This document shows positions 36,181 through 47,766 of a stretch of DNA of 64,000 nucleotides, in pieces (the stretch's first letter is position 1; each line of letters opens with the position of its first letter). This DNA comes from Sthenelais limicola (taxonomy: Eukaryota; Annelida; Polychaeta; Phyllodocida; Sigalionidae): NCBI GenBank assembly GCA_942159475.1, contig OW804097.1:52658986-52722985 (forward strand). The letters are read 5' to 3'. The translations under genes were made by a program, and so were the position numbers. The notes beneath the pieces are model-generated. The model ran no database searches. It was not told where the DNA came from and saw nothing but the letters and a program-made list of their open reading frames with translations.

Positions 36181-36894
36181 CATAAACTCCAAGGATTCAC
36201 ATTTTTTTTTTTAAAGAAATTTCTTGTGCTTGTCTTGTGCTGCCTCCTTGCAAAAGCATTGCCTACAAGCCAATTATCAAGCAGCTATCTGGAAACACTG
36301 TCTTGAACCATGTCCAGATATTCACCAAAGGGCAATGGTTGGCACACTGAAACAACAAATGGCCTTGAGTACCTGTCTGTAGACTGGACCAAGGGACCAC
36401 CTGCTCCAGAGGCTGTTCTAAATTTGTTATCCTGCTCATGTAAAAGGGAAAGTAAACCATAAGACCGCCAATGCATTGCAAACAGATTTAAGTGAACTAC
36501 GGTTTGTAGGTTGCAAACATGCCAAAACCAGATGACAGATGATGATGGTGCTAATGACCAAGAGGATGATTTAACAGATGATGATCAGTGGGACTGAGAA
36601 CTTGTCACAATTTGATGTTAGTGTGTTTCCTCAAATGTGGTTTCATTGTTCTAAGTTTTTACTGTTCAATTACCTAAATTTTAAAATGTAACTTAATGTA
36701 AATGTAGGCTAATGTGTAGTAACAACATTTGCCAGTTGGTTTATTATTATTTGCTTCAGTATTCATGGACATGTACAGTGATTTGTGAAATGCGACCTAA
36801 TTCACATGGTTGACCTAGATCCTCTTATTTGACCTTGACCTAGCAAAATCCTTTTTGTGCCCTTAATGAACAATTAACTTTAGAAAATATCATC

Positions 36895-37836
36895 CAACTA
36901 TTGTTAACTACCAAGTAATAATATTGGATGCTATGAATATCAAGCTGTGTTCCCTTGCATGTTTTATGCATCAAAGACTTTTCTGCATTCTAACGTCTCT
37001 GCCATGTTAAATACTAATGGCAGAACTCCATATTTTCTCACAGAGTGAGTCAATACATGCAGGTCAGTAAATCCATTGTCAGGTCATCCATATTTACCAT
37101 AGAATAAAGTTATGAAAAACATAATAGGGCATTTTTGATATTTTAGCTCCATTTTAACATTGACCTAGGTCATAGCAGGTGACCTTGACCTTGGATTAGA
37201 AAAATAATGGCTCAAATGAATTCCTCACCCCTGAAACCCCCTAGATACCAAATTTGAATGACATTGGATGGGTTTATGTTGTTAAAAAATATATTCATGG
37301 TGTTTTTTTCTCGGCATCATTTTTATGCTACTAGGTCATTCTAATGGCTCTGTCATGATAAATACTTATCACAGAGTTCTATAATTTCTCACAGAGTGAG
37401 TCAAGACATGCAGGTCAGTAAATCCATTGTCAAATCATCCATTACTGCCATAGAATTGAAGTTATGAAAAACATAATAAAGCATTTTTGATATTTTAGCC
37501 CAATTTTAACATTGACCTAGGTCATAGCAGGTGACCTTGACCTTGGAATAGAAAAATAATGGCGTAAATGAATTCCTCGTCCCTGAAACCCCGTAGAAAC
37601 CAAATTTTAATGACTTTGGATGGGTTTATGTTGTTAAAAAATATATGTATGTTGTTTTTTCTCTGACGTCATTTTTATGCTACTTGCCGCTACTAAAACG
37701 GCCATACCGGAGTTAAGCTGCCGTGTTGAAACTGCTATCATGCATTTTCATGACCCCTAGACATGTGTCTACCTAAAAAACATTGGTAGTATTAGTGCCC
37801 CCAACTGGTACCAACCAACCCCCCTGGCTCATGGAC
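36895..37836. repeat. Right terminal inverted repeat of the 5.3-kb transposon
   Basis: Inverted copy of the left arm with two full units (their GGGTTTATGTTGTT ends near 37270 and 37621). It lacks one unit relative to the left arm. A stretch with further half-sites just inside it (36805-36850) may be the trace of a third unit. Confidence 0.88.
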
Positions 37837-39268
37837 TAATGTCCGTAAACATGTTTTGATGGGCATCTGTGATAGACATACCTGTTCTAAATCCGTACTG
37901 TTTTTTATATAGAATATTATTTACCTCAAAGTATTCATATAACTGTTGGTGGATACATTTCTCTAGGATTTTTGCTGGGAGGACTATCACAGAAATTGGT
38001 CGATAGTTTGACGCACAGTTTTTGGGCCCTGCTTTGTATAGGGGGGTAATAGTCGCTTCCTTAAAGAATTCCGGAATAGTACCTGTTTCGATGGATCTAT
38101 TGAATAGGTGAGCTACCTCATTAGAGAGTGCCAGCAGGCAATATTTCAATATGGATGTTGGCATAAATGGTATGCCCGATGATTTGGAATTACTTGATTC
38201 CATGAGGAAACGGGTAATAGTAGAGGGGCATATCTTTTTAAATTCAAACTCTGTACCAAGTGGTACCTTTACTGACACATTTACATCATATTTTTGGGAT
38301 TCCATCAAGTTTGGTTTCTCAATTTTGGAAGCGAGCCTCTCTCCTATTGTGGCAAAGAAATCATTAAAGATGTCAGGGGCTCTAGTTTCATCTAGCGTTT
38401 GACCTCCCTCCCCTGCTTTGTTTTCCTTATTCTCAGTATCTCTACTGTCTTCTTCCCTTAGTCGAATGATTTTGGAGGATTTAGATTTGCCTGGGTTTAG
38501 AATGGGCTGTAGGGTTTCCCATAGTTTTTTCGGGTCCCTGAAGTTTTCTCTTAATTGTGTTTTTGTGTATTCATTTTTAGACTTTATCAGTGTAGAGTTC
38601 ATTTTATTTCTTATGATTTTGGCCTTATCCCAGTCCTCGCTCTTACCCGATTTCTTTGCCCTGAGAAATGCTCTATCCCTTTGTTTAGATAGATTGATAA
38701 GCTCTTCTTGGTACCAGGGTGGCTTAGACTTTACCTCTTTAAACTCTTTGATGGGGCAAACTCTGTCAAGGAATCTGGTGATTCTATTATATATTAGTTC
38801 CCAAGATTTGTTTATGTCTAGGGTATTACTATAAAGATCCACCCAGTTTTCATTTCTGAGTATATCTTGTAGTACTTTGATATCCAGGTTTTTTGTATTC
38901 CTGGCTTTAAAGGAGATTCTCTTATAATTAGTTCTACTTTTCTTTTTGACGATAAATGCTGGGATATGATCACTGGAGTTATCGTTTATAGTTCCACAGC
39001 ATGATATATAGTTACTGTTGGAGTATATATGATCTATGGTTGTTGACGACCTTTTTGATGACCTAGTGTCCCCTTTTATGTATTGGGTCATGTTATTGCC
39101 ATTAAAGACATTGAAGAACTCCGTTGTCTTAGTGGAAGTAGCCTCATTGGCTTTCTTATAATCTATGTTAAAATCCCCCATAATGTATATTTCATTATTT
39201 TTATTTATGTTCGACAGAATGTGCCTCAAAGATTCACTAGCAGCTGCTAGCTCTCCGCTGGGTCATTT
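37837..39268 (-). pseudogene. LINE C ORF2, N-terminal half: endonuclease C-terminus and RT fingers
   Basis: The frame opens in the C-terminal part of the APE endonuclease with NEIYIMGDFNIDY, TTIDHIYSNS and the terminal SDHIPAF. A linker of about 250 residues follows. The RT begins with NSKSSGIPFMPTSILKY, FKEATITPLYKAGPKN, NYRPISVIVLPAKILEK and YKKQYGFRTGMSITDAHQN. It ends at the transposon border at 37837, where the transposon supplies the stop. The N-terminal half of the endonuclease is missing through 5' truncation. Confidence 0.85.
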
Positions 39269-39276
39269 AAGTCATT

Positions 39277-39762
39277 TTGCACATGATAAGGGTATCTGGT
39301 GGCCTTTTCTCCCTTCAGACATCCTAGGTAAGTGTTGTATACATTAAGATCCAGTCCTATCATTGTGGCGATGGATACTATTGGTATATGGAGGTCGGGG
39401 GACAGGGACTCGGTTAGAGAGGCCCTAACCTCCGCTAGTTCAGCTCTAATCTCATCTTCAAAGATTATGATGTTGTCATGTTTTAAAGCTATTTGGCATT
39501 TAATATTAAGTTTGTCCCTCTTTGTTATCGAACAAATCCCAGCAGCTACTATGATTACCCTAGGTCTAGTGAGGTGTAGTACTCTACGTGCTTCTGCTGC
39601 TAGCTGACGCGGGCTCGCTCCCCCTCTAGATACAACCTTTATCCTGACATCGGGGAAATCCCTCCTGAATGTTTGGTAGACATTCCTCCCACGTGAGTCC
39701 ATTAGTACCAGGAGGTCTGTCATTGTTCTGCCCTTGCTTGGGGCCGGTCTTATCTTTAACAA
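39277..39762 (-). pseudogene. SGNH-hydrolase-like segment, cut by LINE C
   Basis: The 170-codon frame has MTDLLVLMDSRGRNVYQTF as a possible SGNH block I (DSRG in place of GDS), and PRVIIVAAGICSIT where block III is expected. SGNH/GDSL esterase-like domains occur in LINE ORF1 proteins and other retroelements. The last codons of this frame before its stop at 39247 come from LINE C, so the original protein continued beyond 39277, now at 30498. The His of block V is not identified. The assignment rests on two short blocks and is tentative. Confidence 0.4.
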
Positions 39763-39887
39763 TTATTGTTTGTATAAAGAAAGTTTGTATATCAGAGCAC
39801 CTACCCAACTTGACCTTACATGAGCGCATGAGGCATGGGCGCATGTCAACACAAACCTGCAGGGCAGTGCTCCTCGCACAAATGCCT

Positions 39888-41170
39888 TTAGAAGTGAGCT
39901 TTGGTTGCATAACATTTAATACAACCCGGGTTTAACTCTTTACCAGTATACCAACAATAGGTGAAAGGACACCTAAAACCGGGCTGCCACAATGCAGTAA
40001 CTCTTCCCAACTTTGGTTTCACCATGCCACTAATGATAGCATCACTAGTCTCCACTCTACTCTGCCTGTTCAACCCTTCAGGAAATGATAGTTATGTTCA
40101 TATTCTGGCATGATTCAATTATCCCCCAGTTACTCATCTTCATCATCTGACTCAGAAGCCTCAGGAACCACCAATCTATTAACATTGTCCTCAGCTGGGT
40201 CAATATCCACAACATTATGTTGCGTCAATTTGATACTCTCCAGCAGACTCCTCTTCCTATACCGATCAGCACTCCTGATAGGATGATCCTGATCAAATTG
40301 CCATTTTGGTTGACCTTTCCAATGGGTACCAAAGTGTGCTCTCCTCAGGTCCGCAACAGAATTAACAGCAATTCTACAAAGTTCTAGTTGATTTTACCCT
40401 TCACAACAAGAACTATCTTTACCATACATAGAGTCTGGATAGGTTATACATATCCCAATAAGTAACACTTTGTCCTATCGAGGTCAAGTATATACTTCTT
40501 CTAAGTTGAGATGAACAAAACTCTTAGTCCATTCTTGTCCTTCAGTGACTCCTGAGTCTCCTCTCTCTCTGAGGTCCAGCTCTAGAGTGTTTGAAAGTGG
40601 AGAGAGCAGGGCTTTTATTTTGATCTCAAAACACAATCATCATGTACACACAATATAACTTGTAATATAATCTTGATCCATAGGCACTGAAGCTTCATCA
40701 GTTTCCTTTTCCTTAGCAGGAGCAGAGGCGGTTTTACCCTTTCCAATTTTTTTCTTCTCTTTAACTGTTTTTACTCCTTTCTGACCATCTTCCTTCGGTT
40801 CCATGGCCTTTTCCTTTTTCGTTTCCTTCTCCCCCTTCTTAACTTGCTTCTTACTATTCTCCTCACTATTCTTCTTGCCTTTATCATCACCAGTTGAAGA
40901 ACTCTGGTCAGAACAATGAGACTGGGACCTGGAACCACTTTTGTTAGAACCTTTTCCTTTGGACGAGATTCATGGCCACCAAGCTTCTTACCATCACCAG
41001 ATTCAGAGCCAGAGCCCACCACTACAGCCTCAGTACTAGCTTCGGCACCCAGGGCAGCTACAGAGCCACCACCACTAGTTGCATCCTCCACTTCCATATC
41101 AACCACCTCATCTCCATTCATGACACCACAATGTCCCAACTCTATCACCATTGTCAGCAGTATATAACCA
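39888..41170 (-). pseudogene. Degenerate ORF upstream of the SGNH-like segment: charged N-terminus and Cys-rich module
   Basis: Reading from 41151, an acidic and then Lys-rich region (for example KKQVKKGEKETKKEKAME, reached by a frame change near 40930) ends near 40660. After a gap I read FGTHWKGQPKWQFDQDHPIR and an acidic end with NRLVVPEASESDDEDE (about 40370-40130). Then a Cys-rich module at 40073-39888 reads CPFTYCWYTGKEL and CIKCYATKAHF. All are on the minus strand and in line with the SGNH-like segment, so they may form one protein. No family is recognised. Confidence 0.35.
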
Positions 41171-41609
41171 CCAGCAGATAGAAAACCAGGGAGGGTAACA
41201 CTTTACTTCACAGGACAAGTGAAAACAATTTCAAAACTTTCCAGACACTAGATACACATGTGTGCTGAGCGTGTGCCTACCGCAGAGTGCCTACCGCAGA
41301 GTGCCAACTCTCACCAGCGCCCGTGACCCCGTTAGTTCACTCCACCAATCAGAGCAAGGTTCTATGTCTAAAAATAGTATCCCCAACCTGTTGCTGAGCT
41401 GTAACCATTTCAGACACCACCAAGCGGCAACCTACAGATGCAAACATACCCCGGCCACTGAGCATGACCCCCATACACCCACAGATCCAAGCTATTCCAA
41501 TGATGACTGTCACTCATGGAGCCATCCCTATCTACTCAGCCCATAGGTGTTCACGTACAAGGAAGATTTAACACTATCCACATCCCCAGCAAAATCCAAA
41601 GATCGGCTA

Positions 41610-43150
41610 CTAAAGTGAGTATTTATCATCAGCCAACTTGTCTTCAATTGCAGTTTGTAAATCAACCAAGATAGGGTTGGTTACCAACAAGGCATTCCCA
41701 AGCCGACTTCCTGCAGCAGAATCATTGTATGCCAGGAAACAATCCAATTCAGACCCGTTTAGGGTAAAGATTTGCCCTCCACCAGGGTACCCCAGGACCC
41801 CACCTGAGCAAACAGAAGAGAAAGCATCTACGAACATGCTCTCCGTTTGATCTACCCTAAGAGCCCCACTTTGCAATGGTCTACATGCCACAGTGTGTTT
41901 ACCCGATCAATCTGTGTTCCGGCTTTTCTACTGATCAATCCACTCACCACTAAACAGTTTAGAGCAAACCACTCATTGCCTACCCCTAATGCAACTCTTA
42001 TGCAGCCATGTGTAACCAGGTTATGCCCGGTTCCAGCATAGCATGTCACCCGACACAGTATCAAGTGCGGCTTAACTGACAGCTGGTCAAATACATATTT
42101 CTTTATCAGTGAGCATTGTGCCCCCCTGTCTACAAGAAATTGTCTGGTCACATTGCATGCATAGAATTCAACCTGGACCTTCCTACACAGAATTGGAAGG
42201 CCTGGATGAGTTTCCTGGCTCAGTCCCAGACTTCAAAGTAGCCCGGATGAGTTTCCTGGCTCAGTCCCCGACTTCAAAGTAGTAGTCAGTTTGATCAAGT
42301 CCTCAATCGCTGACAGATGTTTTTTCACTGTTTATCACAATTCCTGAGGTTATGACCTCCCTCCCTGCAATAGTAGCAAACTACCACTTGTGGTGGCCGT
42401 TCCACACCACCACCGCTTCTCTCCTTCTTTTCAAAGGGTTAAGCCTTGAACTAAAAGAACTCAGCTGGAAGAGTACAACTGCTGTTTCCAGTTGCATCAG
42501 CAGCATCCACTATAGCCAACTGACTCGACTCTATCTGGCCTGATCCAGACCCTACCACCAGAACTACTGGAGCAAGTTGATCAGTTTCTTTGCAAACATC
42601 CCTGTATCTTGTAGCACTAACACCCGCCAACATAACATTTTTAGGATTTTGTAGAGCCATGTATTTAGCCATCTCCAGGTCTATCAAACCATCCAGGAAC
42701 ACCTTGATAGCCATAGAGTGCAGAGAAGAATCCCATTGCCCAAAAGTATACAAAGCATTTAAAGATACCTGTTGAGCAAAGTTTGAAGGACTTTCATTAA
42801 CCGTCTCCCTCGACGTGAAAAATTCCCTTCTCCTTGTATCAGCCGGTTTCATAATCATAATCCATCATATCAAAGATTTCCCCCACGTGATCAGACACTG
42901 CCGCCATTAATTGTACCTTATATGTATCATCATCCCAATTCATGGCACTGGCTACAACTCTAGCTTATTATGATTGCCCTTAGGCTTCCCATAAGGGAGT
43001 TGATACTCCATTGGGTCATAATTAGCTGCCAGATTCATTGAACAGCGCATATTACGCTTTTTCAATGGTTACCCTTATCCTCCTCCTGTACCCTAGCTAG
43101 ATCCTCAGCTGTCCTGGCAGCAGCTTCTGGCGCATCCCAGCTATGTCTAT
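41610..43150 (-). pseudogene. Ty3/Gypsy-like Gag, zinc knuckle and protease fragment
   Basis: Minus-strand traces begin near 43150 (EDLARVQEEDKG). They continue with NWDDDTYKVQLMAAVSDHVG in one frame and FFTSRETVNESPSNFAQQVS in the next, a Gag capsid pattern. At 42378-42337 a CCHC zinc knuckle reads CYYCREGGHNLRNC. At 42151-41852 a retropepsin-like protease begins with FLVDRGAQCSLI, where the usual DTGA is DRGA, followed by YAGTGHNLVTHG. Reading goes on to 41610. No RT or integrase follows, so this is a 3'-truncated fragment. The DRGA change would be expected to inactivate the protease. Confidence 0.6.
42201..42282. repeat. 41-bp tandem duplication
   Basis: Two adjacent 41-base units starting CCTGGATGAGTTTCC and CCCGGATGAGTTTCC differ at two positions. 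It lies between the zinc knuckle and the protease of the Gypsy-like fragment. Confidence 0.9.
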
Positions 43151-43691
43151 GAGATAGCTACCGATGTATTCATCCCCTCCAGACGCCTACATTGAGAGCC
43201 AATCAGCGTATCCATTTTATCAAACGTCATATGTCTATTTACTCTGCACAAGACATCTGTTTTCCACATATCAGTTAAATCCTGTTGCTCAACATCATCC
43301 TGCCATGGAGGCAACCTGATTATAAATGGGTGTTTGGAACATCAAGCCTCTCCGACATATATAATAAAACAACAGGCATAAGAATCACAATACACAAATA
43401 TGAGCTTTCATTAAAGGGGAACTCTGGACTGCGTATAATATCATTTCAGACGTTGGAAAAAACTACAATTTGATGTTCTGTACATTGTTATATGTAATTC
43501 AATCATTTATAAGTCGTTGGGGAGTGATTTCTTCATGTTCTAACTGGCTATTATCCGGTATGCTGGCGGGAACAATATTCCCAGAATGCTATGTGAACAT
43601 GACGTCCGCAAAGCGCTAGCACACTTCCGTCTCTTGGCCTATAAGGTAGAGATTGTTTGTCTCAAATCAGCTCCAACTCTTGTTTTCATTG

Positions 43692-43860
43692 ATGCCTATC
43701 TGCGAGGCATACGGGTGTTACACTCAAACTTCTGGTAAAAGAAAGACTCCATGGATCTCATTCTTTGCTCAAATTGGTAGCCTTCAACCCCTAAGAGAGG
43801 ATTGGAATAAACTTCCTCTTCCTCATTCTCACTACCACCTTGTTGACAAGTCATGTTGAC
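43692..43860 (+). CDS. Possible THAP-type zinc-finger N-terminus (partial)
   Basis: From the ATG at 43692 the frame reads MPICEAYGCYTQTSGKRK, then WISF, then LREDWNKLP. This fits the start of a THAP domain: M-P-x-C with a second Cys close by, a basic stretch, an I-S-F strand, and an L-R..W helix. The second C-x2-H pair is not seen before the stop at 43857. The frame could be an exon interrupted by an intron, a transposase remnant (P-element-like transposases start with THAP), or chance. I keep it because several positions fit in the right order. Confidence 0.3.
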
Positions 43861-44568
43861 TGGGTTGCACGGCCACGTGTACCGTACAGGCGCGGTGGAA
43901 CCAGGGGGGCAAGGAGGCACTACAATACACACACCCATACATATATATAGCAGATGGCAGGGGCGGATCCACAACTTTCAAAAGGAGGGGGCGCGGTTTC
44001 AAGTTTGATTATTAATTGCTCAGCATTTGTTCTGCAATGCTTTAAATATTCAGAGATGCCTCTCACTTATTTCAACCCTAAAACCTACCATGATGACAGT
44101 TCTAAATTATCTTAAAATATCCCAAAAGGAATTTTCATTCTGTGCGAAATATATGACTAGAAATTATTTGTTAAACTTTATAAGGGTTTTGGTTTTGAAC
44201 TTTTATTAAATACAGCATTAGTTATGCCTCCTCACCATTCAAGGATTCATTTTAAGAGCATCCAAGTATTTTCCTTAATTCCGAATTTCATTATATATTT
44301 CATTTTCAATTTTAGATTTTACTTCTAACGATTAAAGTAACATTGGGGAACTCGCGGAATTCACATTGGCCTGCTTCTGAGAACTATTTAAGTTATGTAA
44401 TACAGATCAGAAAGTCTTAGTCAGTGCTATCTGTGACATTATGACGGGGGAGGTCTCTCATGCCATTTTCTCCCGATCATATCATCATTGATGAACCTAC
44501 ACTCCATTTGGGTCCAGTGTTATGATATATCCATAGCTATCCATAACCAACGTGGCCAAACTAAGCAC

Positions 44569-44592
44569 CTGATGAGACCTTTTGGTCGAAAC
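44569..44592 (+). ncRNA. Hammerhead-ribozyme-like core (incomplete)
   Basis: CTGATGA, a stem II of four pairs (G-ACC, TTTT loop, GGT-C) and GAAAC follow in perfect order, which is the conserved core of hammerhead ribozymes. Such ribozymes occur in Penelope-like elements and retrozymes. I could not find matching stems I and III with a cleavage triplet in the flanks, so activity is not supported. It may be a remnant of such an element. Confidence 0.3.
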
Positions 44593-44599
44593 CACATCC

Positions 44600-45640
44600 C
44601 CTCTCTGTTTATTAAATATCTGGGTACCTTTGTGTAATACAGAATTTAATTTACATTCCCTGATACTTTTCCATATAAAGTCACTCAAAAATTGGGAAAA
44701 TGCTAAACTAAATCTAGCAGAAATACTCCACAAGGAGAGACACCCAGGTAACACCTGTGATGTCACAATGGGGAAATCCACAACACCTGGGCAACACGTT
44801 GGTTGCCAGGTAAGTTCCTGTGGAACGTTCTAATCTGAGCTCTTGCTCAGTGGTGGTAGTGCAGTGAGGCAAGACACACATACAATTTCTCCCGATCATA
44901 CTTCTACTGTCTGCTGCTGATTATTCTCAATACCAATCCATCAAGGTTATCTATTTTAAAAGCAACATCGCAAGCCATATAGACGACTTGTCCCCCACAT
45001 ATTGTAAAACACAAAAGTATATATTGTAACACCACACTTCATATCGTTTCTCTATCTATCCTATCTGTCTAGCCTCAAGGTATTTTTTGTTCATTTTCCT
45101 AGCTTCATATGGTAGAGGCATAGAGTATTGTTCCTTTCTCTGTACATTACATTTTCCTTATTTATTCGACTATAACAAAAAAGTTATGTGAATGTCACCC
45201 TCCATTTCCCCGCCTCCCCTCCCCCCTCCCAAAAAAGTTTGCCCCCCCCCTCAAATATTTTATCTGTTTCGCCACGCCTACCGTGACCACGCACTGACCA
45301 CAGACCGGTAATGAACAGTCCCATATTAGTGTCGTACATGGGGCCATATGGCAGCACCCAGGACAGGGTTTGGAGAGAGCAGGAAAGAAATTACCTGATT
45401 GATTCTGGCAATACCATTGCCCAGAAACCAGTATTATGATGTGGGTTCCCAGTTATCAACCATAATTGAGCTGTATGACCTGCGATTGTTTCAGCCCAGT
45501 GTTTTACTTTAAGAACAGGGCCACCTGATATTGGGCTGACCAAATTTGAGGGTGCAGTCTGATATCGATCGATGTCAGATCTGATATCGGGCCGATGTAT
45601 TGCCCGATATCGGACTGATATCAAAGAGATATCGGGTTTC
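44600..45640. other. Non-coding stretch with a GATATC-rich patch
   Basis: No supported gene. Near 45560-45640, GATATC occurs five times within 75 bases, mixed with ATCGAT and AGATCT, so the patch is full of small overlapping palindromes. C and CT runs occur at 45205-45255. Confidence 0.5.
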
Positions 45641-45827
45641 TTGGTGGGCTACATATAATATCACATAACATCACCTAATCCAAGCTAGCCTCGGCTGCGG
45701 GGCGGGTGCCAGCTGGAACCCGGGAGAACACTGAAGCACTCCCGGGTAGCACTGTGGCAGCCGGCAAGCAAGCCGGATTTACCACAATATCAAACAACAT
45801 CACAACCACAACATCATTAAAAACTCC

Positions 45828-46803
45828 ATGACCAGTCTGGCCATGGAATTCAAAACATTGATGACCGGATTCAACCCCACTCAACATATCACACTACCTA
45901 CTAGAACCACCCTCAAGTCAAAAACGGTTATTGACCACTTTTACTCAAACTCACAAAACATTGATTTGGTGGGTGTCATTCTAGACTCCACATCCAACCG
46001 TTACCCGACATACCTAGTCAGGAAAAACAAAAGAAATAAATATAAAACAGACACCTTTTGGGCAAGAAACACAAAACACCTAGATCAACAAATTTTAAAT
46101 GACATACTTAGAGACCTAGACTGGACAAATTTCTATATAAAGGAGTCCCCAGATCAAGCCTGGGAGTTTCTGATAGGGAAAATAGAACATTATCTGGACC
46201 GAATGTGTCCTCTAAAATTGTTTCGAAATGTCAGGGTGAAGGAAAAGTGGATGATGAATGATATCACAGCATTAATCAATGAAAGGGACAAGCTTTTCAG
46301 AGAGGCAAAATTGAAATGTGACCCAGAGTTATTTGCCAGTGCAAAAAAGGCAAGACTGAGGGTAAATAAAGAATGCAAAAGGGCCAAAGAGATGTTATCC
46401 TCACAGGCGGAAACCAAAAAAAATTCTGGGACATGCTGAGACCCCTCATCAACCCAGAAAAGGTTCAAACTAACAAGGAAATCTCACTAGAATGTGGTGA
46501 TTCAATGTTAACCGGTGTCCAGGTTTGTTCTGAAATCAACAACTTCTTTCTGAATATAGGCCCTGAACTGGCTAACAAGATTATTCCCCCTCCAAATTCA
46601 GTGGTGACACCCACTGAAAATGTACTTAATGCACCTGTCTCGGAGAGTGTCATACATGAAAGTTTCATTTCCTCCTTTCAACAGGTCCTACCTAAGGATA
46701 TTGAGAAGATTCTAGTGAAGTTGGATGGTAACAAAAAGACTGGCATCAAATTCCTACCAGAAAAAATTCTAAAGCCCTCTCTGCCTGCTCTGTCCACCCA
46801 GAT
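45828..46803 (+). pseudogene. LINE A ORF2, part 1: endonuclease end, linker, RT start
   Basis: Frame one (45828-46439) reads NPTQHITLPTRTTLKSKTV and DHFYSNSQNIDLVG, the C-terminal endonuclease region, followed by a basic linker. In an A run near 46420 the frame shifts to 46373-46803, with KFWDMLRPLINPEKV and then NKKTGIKFLPEKIL, the beginning of the RT fingers. The last residues before 46804 belong to LINE A; the following codons come from the inserted element. The Asp/His catalytic end of the endonuclease is altered (SNRYP where SDH(Y/F)P is expected). Confidence 0.8.
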
Positions 46804-47766
46804 CACACCCTCGCCACCTGCGACCCCAACTGCAGTTACCAGCATTCAAGATGGAGGAAGGGAAGTTATTGGCACTCTTGATTTTCTTTGAAATCTTGCT
46901 TAAAAATACTTTATAAAACAAACTGAATCAATAGATCCCTTCCTTTTAGGTATGACACCATTGTGATGGGTTGAAATCATGTACCAGGGTTGAAGTTTAC
47001 TTGTATTTTGTACTGTGAATAACACGCTGTATGACCCCAACTGAGTTCCACTACGACCCTAACTGTATAACTGAATTTCACTGGTATCACCTCAACTGGT
47101 GCAAAAAGTATCACCCCATTTGTATAATAGGACCAAACTTTACTCTGTAGATATTATTTATGACTGCTATAAACATAACCTACATGTACATGTGTTGTGT
47201 AGAACTTGGTCAGAACTTAACACTGAAATACAACTGGTGGCAGCTATGCTAATAGGGAGGTGGGGTGCAGTTTTGGTTGTAGGTGCAGTTACAGTGCTCC
47301 TTAGAGCCTACACTAGCCTAGAGTACTGAACCAGGTCACCTTTCAGACAATCAGCCTAATTCAGAGAGACCTGTCATTAGAATCACTCTGATTTTAAGTT
47401 ACATATGCATGGAACCTACAAATATTGGGGATTATGTAGCAGAACACATGTTTTCAACCATTCATAGATGCAAATAGCTTTGTAGTTATGGTTGTGTCAA
47501 GAAAAAGTTAGGGTCATACCTTGTGTTTACTTCAATGCAGTTACGGGTATGCCACTCAATGTTTTTCACCTAGATTACACTGTAGTATAAGCCAGATACA
47601 TGTATCTGATAACACTCGAACCTAAATGCAACTATAGTAAACATGACAGCTACTGAAAACGGCTTTTCATAGTTAAAAACCAACATTGTTTGTTCTAATG
47701 GGAACCCACCTTCCGCCATTTTGAATGCTGGTAACTGCAGTTGGGGTCACAGGTGTCGAGGGTGCG
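46804..47766. mobile_element. 963-bp non-autonomous TIR element with 5-bp target duplication
   Basis: The ends are inverted repeats of about 60 bases, starting CACACCCTCGCCACCTGCGA on the left and, inverted, CGCACCCTCGACACCTGTGA on the right. CAGAT flanks both sides (46799-46803 and 47767-47771). Removal with one CAGAT leaves the LINE frame continuous. No transposase is encoded. A 5-bp duplication and a CAC start on one side would be compatible with the Transib group, but this is weak evidence. Confidence 0.82.

Larger units (their letters stand above)
32523..37836. mobile_element. 5.3-kb DNA transposon with long TIRs, inserted in LINE C
   Basis: The termini are exact inverted copies, GTCCATGAGCCAG, followed by related sequence. 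They are flanked by TA on both sides (32521-32522 and 37837-37838). Inverted repetition continues far inward: left arm 32523 to about 33818, right arm about 36895 to 37836. Each arm is built of repeats of about 350 bp. Between the arms is a degenerate plus-strand coding region for a protein of a type common in invertebrate genomes. Removing the element with one TA puts both halves of the LINE RT in one frame, which fixes the borders. The superfamily is uncertain: the protein resembles what I recall of Academ, but a TA duplication is not what I would expect for it. Confidence 0.85.
30507..39268 (-). mobile_element. LINE C: 5'-truncated CR1/L2-like LINE, split by a DNA transposon
   Basis: The element is bounded by an 8-bp target duplication AAGTCATT (30499-30506 and 39269-39276). 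Its 3' end on the minus strand carries a GAATT-type pentamer repeat (about 30516-30537), as L2/CR1-like LINEs often do. It starts inside the endonuclease, so the 5' end is truncated. The RT is divided by the insertion at 32523-37836. Without the insert it would be about 3.45 kb. Confidence 0.85.
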
